Shown in pieces: positions 4,198 through 5,452 of a stretch of DNA of 5,452 bases (its first letter is position 1; every line of letters starts with the position of its first letter). The translations under genes were made by a program, and so were the position numbers. Below the pieces are notes generated by a model. The model saw only the letters and a program-made list of their open reading frames with translations, was not told where the DNA came from and made no database searches. Source of the stretch: Puia dinghuensis (lineage in GTDB: Bacteria > Bacteroidota > Bacteroidia > Chitinophagales > Chitinophagaceae); contig JAMFRX010000269.1 of NCBI GenBank assembly GCA_026224995.1, positions 1 to 5,452 on the forward strand, read 5' to 3'.

Positions 4198-5452
4198 ATG
4201 TACGCCGAAGTCATCATACCCCTGGCCCTGCCCAGGAACTATACTTGGTCCGTGCCGGAGCAATGGCGTACCCAACTACGTCCGGGCTGCCGTGTGGAGG
4301 TAGAGCTGCGGAATAAGAAGTATGCGGGCATCGTCAAGCGGCTGCACGAAGACAAGCCCGAGGCCTTCGAGCCCAAACCCATCGGCAACGTGCTGGACAG
4401 CGAGCCGATATTGCATGCCGGTCAGCTAAAGCTATGGGAATGGATAGCGGGCTACTACCTGTGCAGCGAAGGAGAGGTGATGGCGGCGGCGCTTCCAGCC
4501 CACTTTAAGCTCAGCAGCGAGACCATCTTAGTCTTCAACGAAGAGGCTGGGGACGATTTCACCCATTTGGACAATGACGAATTCGTAGTAGCGGAAGCGT
4601 TGCACATCAAAAAAGAGCTGAAGCTCTCCGACGTCCAGCAGCTGCTGGACTCCAACCATGTATATCCGGTGATCAAGCGGCTCATCGAAAAAAAGGTCTG
4701 TCATGTATGGGAGTCGCTGAAGGAGACCTATGCCGCGAAAACGGAGAACTATGTCGTCCTGAACCCGGAATATGGCAACGAGGACAAGCTCGCGGACCTG
4801 CTGAACAACTGGAGCCGCGGGCCCAAGCAGCAGGAGCTGCTGCTGGCCTATCTCCATCTGGTCCGTACCGAAGGCGAGGTCACGCGGCCGCAGCTGCTGA
4901 AGAAATCCGGCGCCTCCGACGCCCAGCTGAAGGGGCTTGTGGAGAAGCAGATCCTGCGCATAGAGAAGAGGGCGGTGGACCGTATCCGGTATCTGCCCAA
5001 AGATATCCATATCTCCTTTGAGCTAACGGCTGCGCAGCAGGTTGCTTTTGAACAGGTGAGCGCCTCCTTCGGGCAGCGTGCCGTCTGCCTGCTGCATGGG
5101 GTGACCTCCAGCGGGAAGACGCAGGTGTATATCCGCCAGATAGAGCAGGTCATCCGAAAGGGGCAGCAGGTACTCTACCTCCTGCCGGAGATCGCCCTGA
5201 CCTCGCAGATCATCCGGCGGCTACAGCAGCATTTTGGAGGGTATATCGGCATCTATCATAGTAAGTTCAGCGCAAACGAGCGTCTGGAGATCTGGAATAA
5301 GATCCGCACGGGTGAGCTAAAGATCATCCTGGGGGCGCGTTCCGCGCTCTTCCTGCCCTTCGACAACCTCGGGCTCATCGTAGCCGACGAAGAACATGAC
5401 ACCTCCTATAAGCAGCAGGAGCCCGCACCGCGGTACCATGCCCGGGATGCGG
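4198..5452 (+). CDS. priA: Primosomal replication-restart helicase PriA, N-terminal part
   Basis: The frame is open from the ATG at 4198 to the right edge: 418 codons plus one base. PriA recognises abandoned replication forks, unwinds DNA 3' to 5' and starts primosome assembly. The N-terminus MYAEVIIPLALPRNYTWSVP, followed by PGCRVEVELRNKKYAGIV, matches the 3'-DNA-binding domain (about 1-100) that caps PriA proteins. A winged-helix and linker region follows (about 110-275). The helicase core then begins: ELTAAQQVAFEQV (Q-motif-like), Walker A GVTSSGKT (301-308, Lys307), LLPEIALT, YHSKFSANERLEIW, GARSALFLPF, and Walker B DEEH (397-400) followed by DTSYKQQEPAPRYHARD. Walker A lies about 75 residues later than in E. 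coli PriA, which fits the longer Bacteroidota form. The zinc-binding cysteines and helicase lobe 2 lie outside the window. No truncation or frameshift is visible. Confidence 0.96.
   Translation, partial: MYAEVIIPLALPRNYTWSVPEQWRTQLRPGCRVEVELRNKKYAGIVKRLHEDKPEAFEPKPIGNVLDSEPILHAGQLKLWEWIAGYYLCSEGEVMAAALPAHFKLSSETILVFNEEAGDDFTHLDNDEFVVAEALHIKKELKLSDVQQLLDSNHVYPVIKRLIEKKVCHVWESLKETYAAKTENYVVLNPEYGNEDKLADLLNNWSRGPKQQELLLAYLHLVRTEGEVTRPQLLKKSGASDAQLKGLVEKQILRIEKRAVDRIRYLPKDIHISFELTAAQQVAFEQVSASFGQRAVCLLHGVTSSGKTQVYIRQIEQVIRKGQQVLYLLPEIALTSQIIRRLQQHFGGYIGIYHSKFSANERLEIWNKIRTGELKIILGARSALFLPFDNLGLIVADEEHDTSYKQQEPAPRYHARDA

Noticed and set aside
3681..4217. Minus-strand 178-codon frame
   Set aside because: It is opposite plsC and runs across the priA start. 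It is rich in Pro, His and Arg, as expected of a frame-shadow translation.
4528..5153. Minus-strand frames and a plus-strand 104-codon frame inside priA
   Set aside because: The priA frame is uninterrupted, with clear helicase motifs, so these are shadows.
1..5452. Search for a defence system, CRISPR array, mobile element, toxin-antitoxin pair or biosynthetic cluster
   Set aside because: All well-supported genes are common housekeeping or envelope families. I saw no long direct repeats, transposase or integrase motifs, or tRNA-like sequence.

Overview
The window looks like chromosomal housekeeping DNA from a member of the Bacteroidota, most likely the Chitinophagaceae or a close relative. 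The family-level guess is inference. The phylum-level guess rests on three things seen here. Several genes are preceded by the Bacteroidota-type -7 element TAnnTTTG, twice with a TTG about 18-19 nt upstream. None of the starts has a convincing Shine-Dalgarno sequence. The proteins also look like Bacteroidota versions of their families, for example PriA with its Walker A motif near residue 300. Base composition looks moderately GC-rich by eye, and the long antisense open frames are consistent with that.

Layout from left to right. (1) 1-361, minus: N-terminal part of a secreted M1-family metallopeptidase that runs off the left edge. (2) 362-423: a short divergent promoter region. (3) 424-978, plus: 3-methyladenine DNA glycosylase I (tag), overlapping by 16 nt (4) 963-1553, plus: a membrane-anchored DUF218 (SanA/YdcF-like) protein. 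(5) 1550-1840, minus: a small muconolactone-isomerase-like/YciI-type protein, whose stop codon shares a CTAG with the stop of the DUF218 gene. (6) 1841-1990: a gap with weak inverted repeats. (7) 1991-3268, minus: the tRNA t6A methylthiotransferase mtaB. (8) 3269-3359: a second divergent promoter region with two strong, physically overlapping promoters. (9) 3360-4127, plus: a PlsC-type lysophospholipid acyltransferase. (10) 4128-4197: a short spacer with a palindrome and a -7 element. (11) 4198 to the right edge, plus: the N-terminal 418 residues of primosomal helicase PriA.

The genes do not form a pathway. They cover peptide degradation, alkylation repair, envelope function, tRNA modification, phospholipid synthesis and replication restart, and they change direction several times. 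I see no mobile element, CRISPR array, phage gene, toxin-antitoxin pair or RNA gene, and no candidate for a new multi-gene system. The most interesting signals are regulatory. The mtaB/plsC promoters overlap and carry a 9-bp inverted repeat. Three -7 elements each lie exactly 7 nt before an ATG, which suggests nearly leaderless mRNAs, and one of those ATGs opens a two-codon frame upstream of plsC. One CTAG provides stop codons on both strands.
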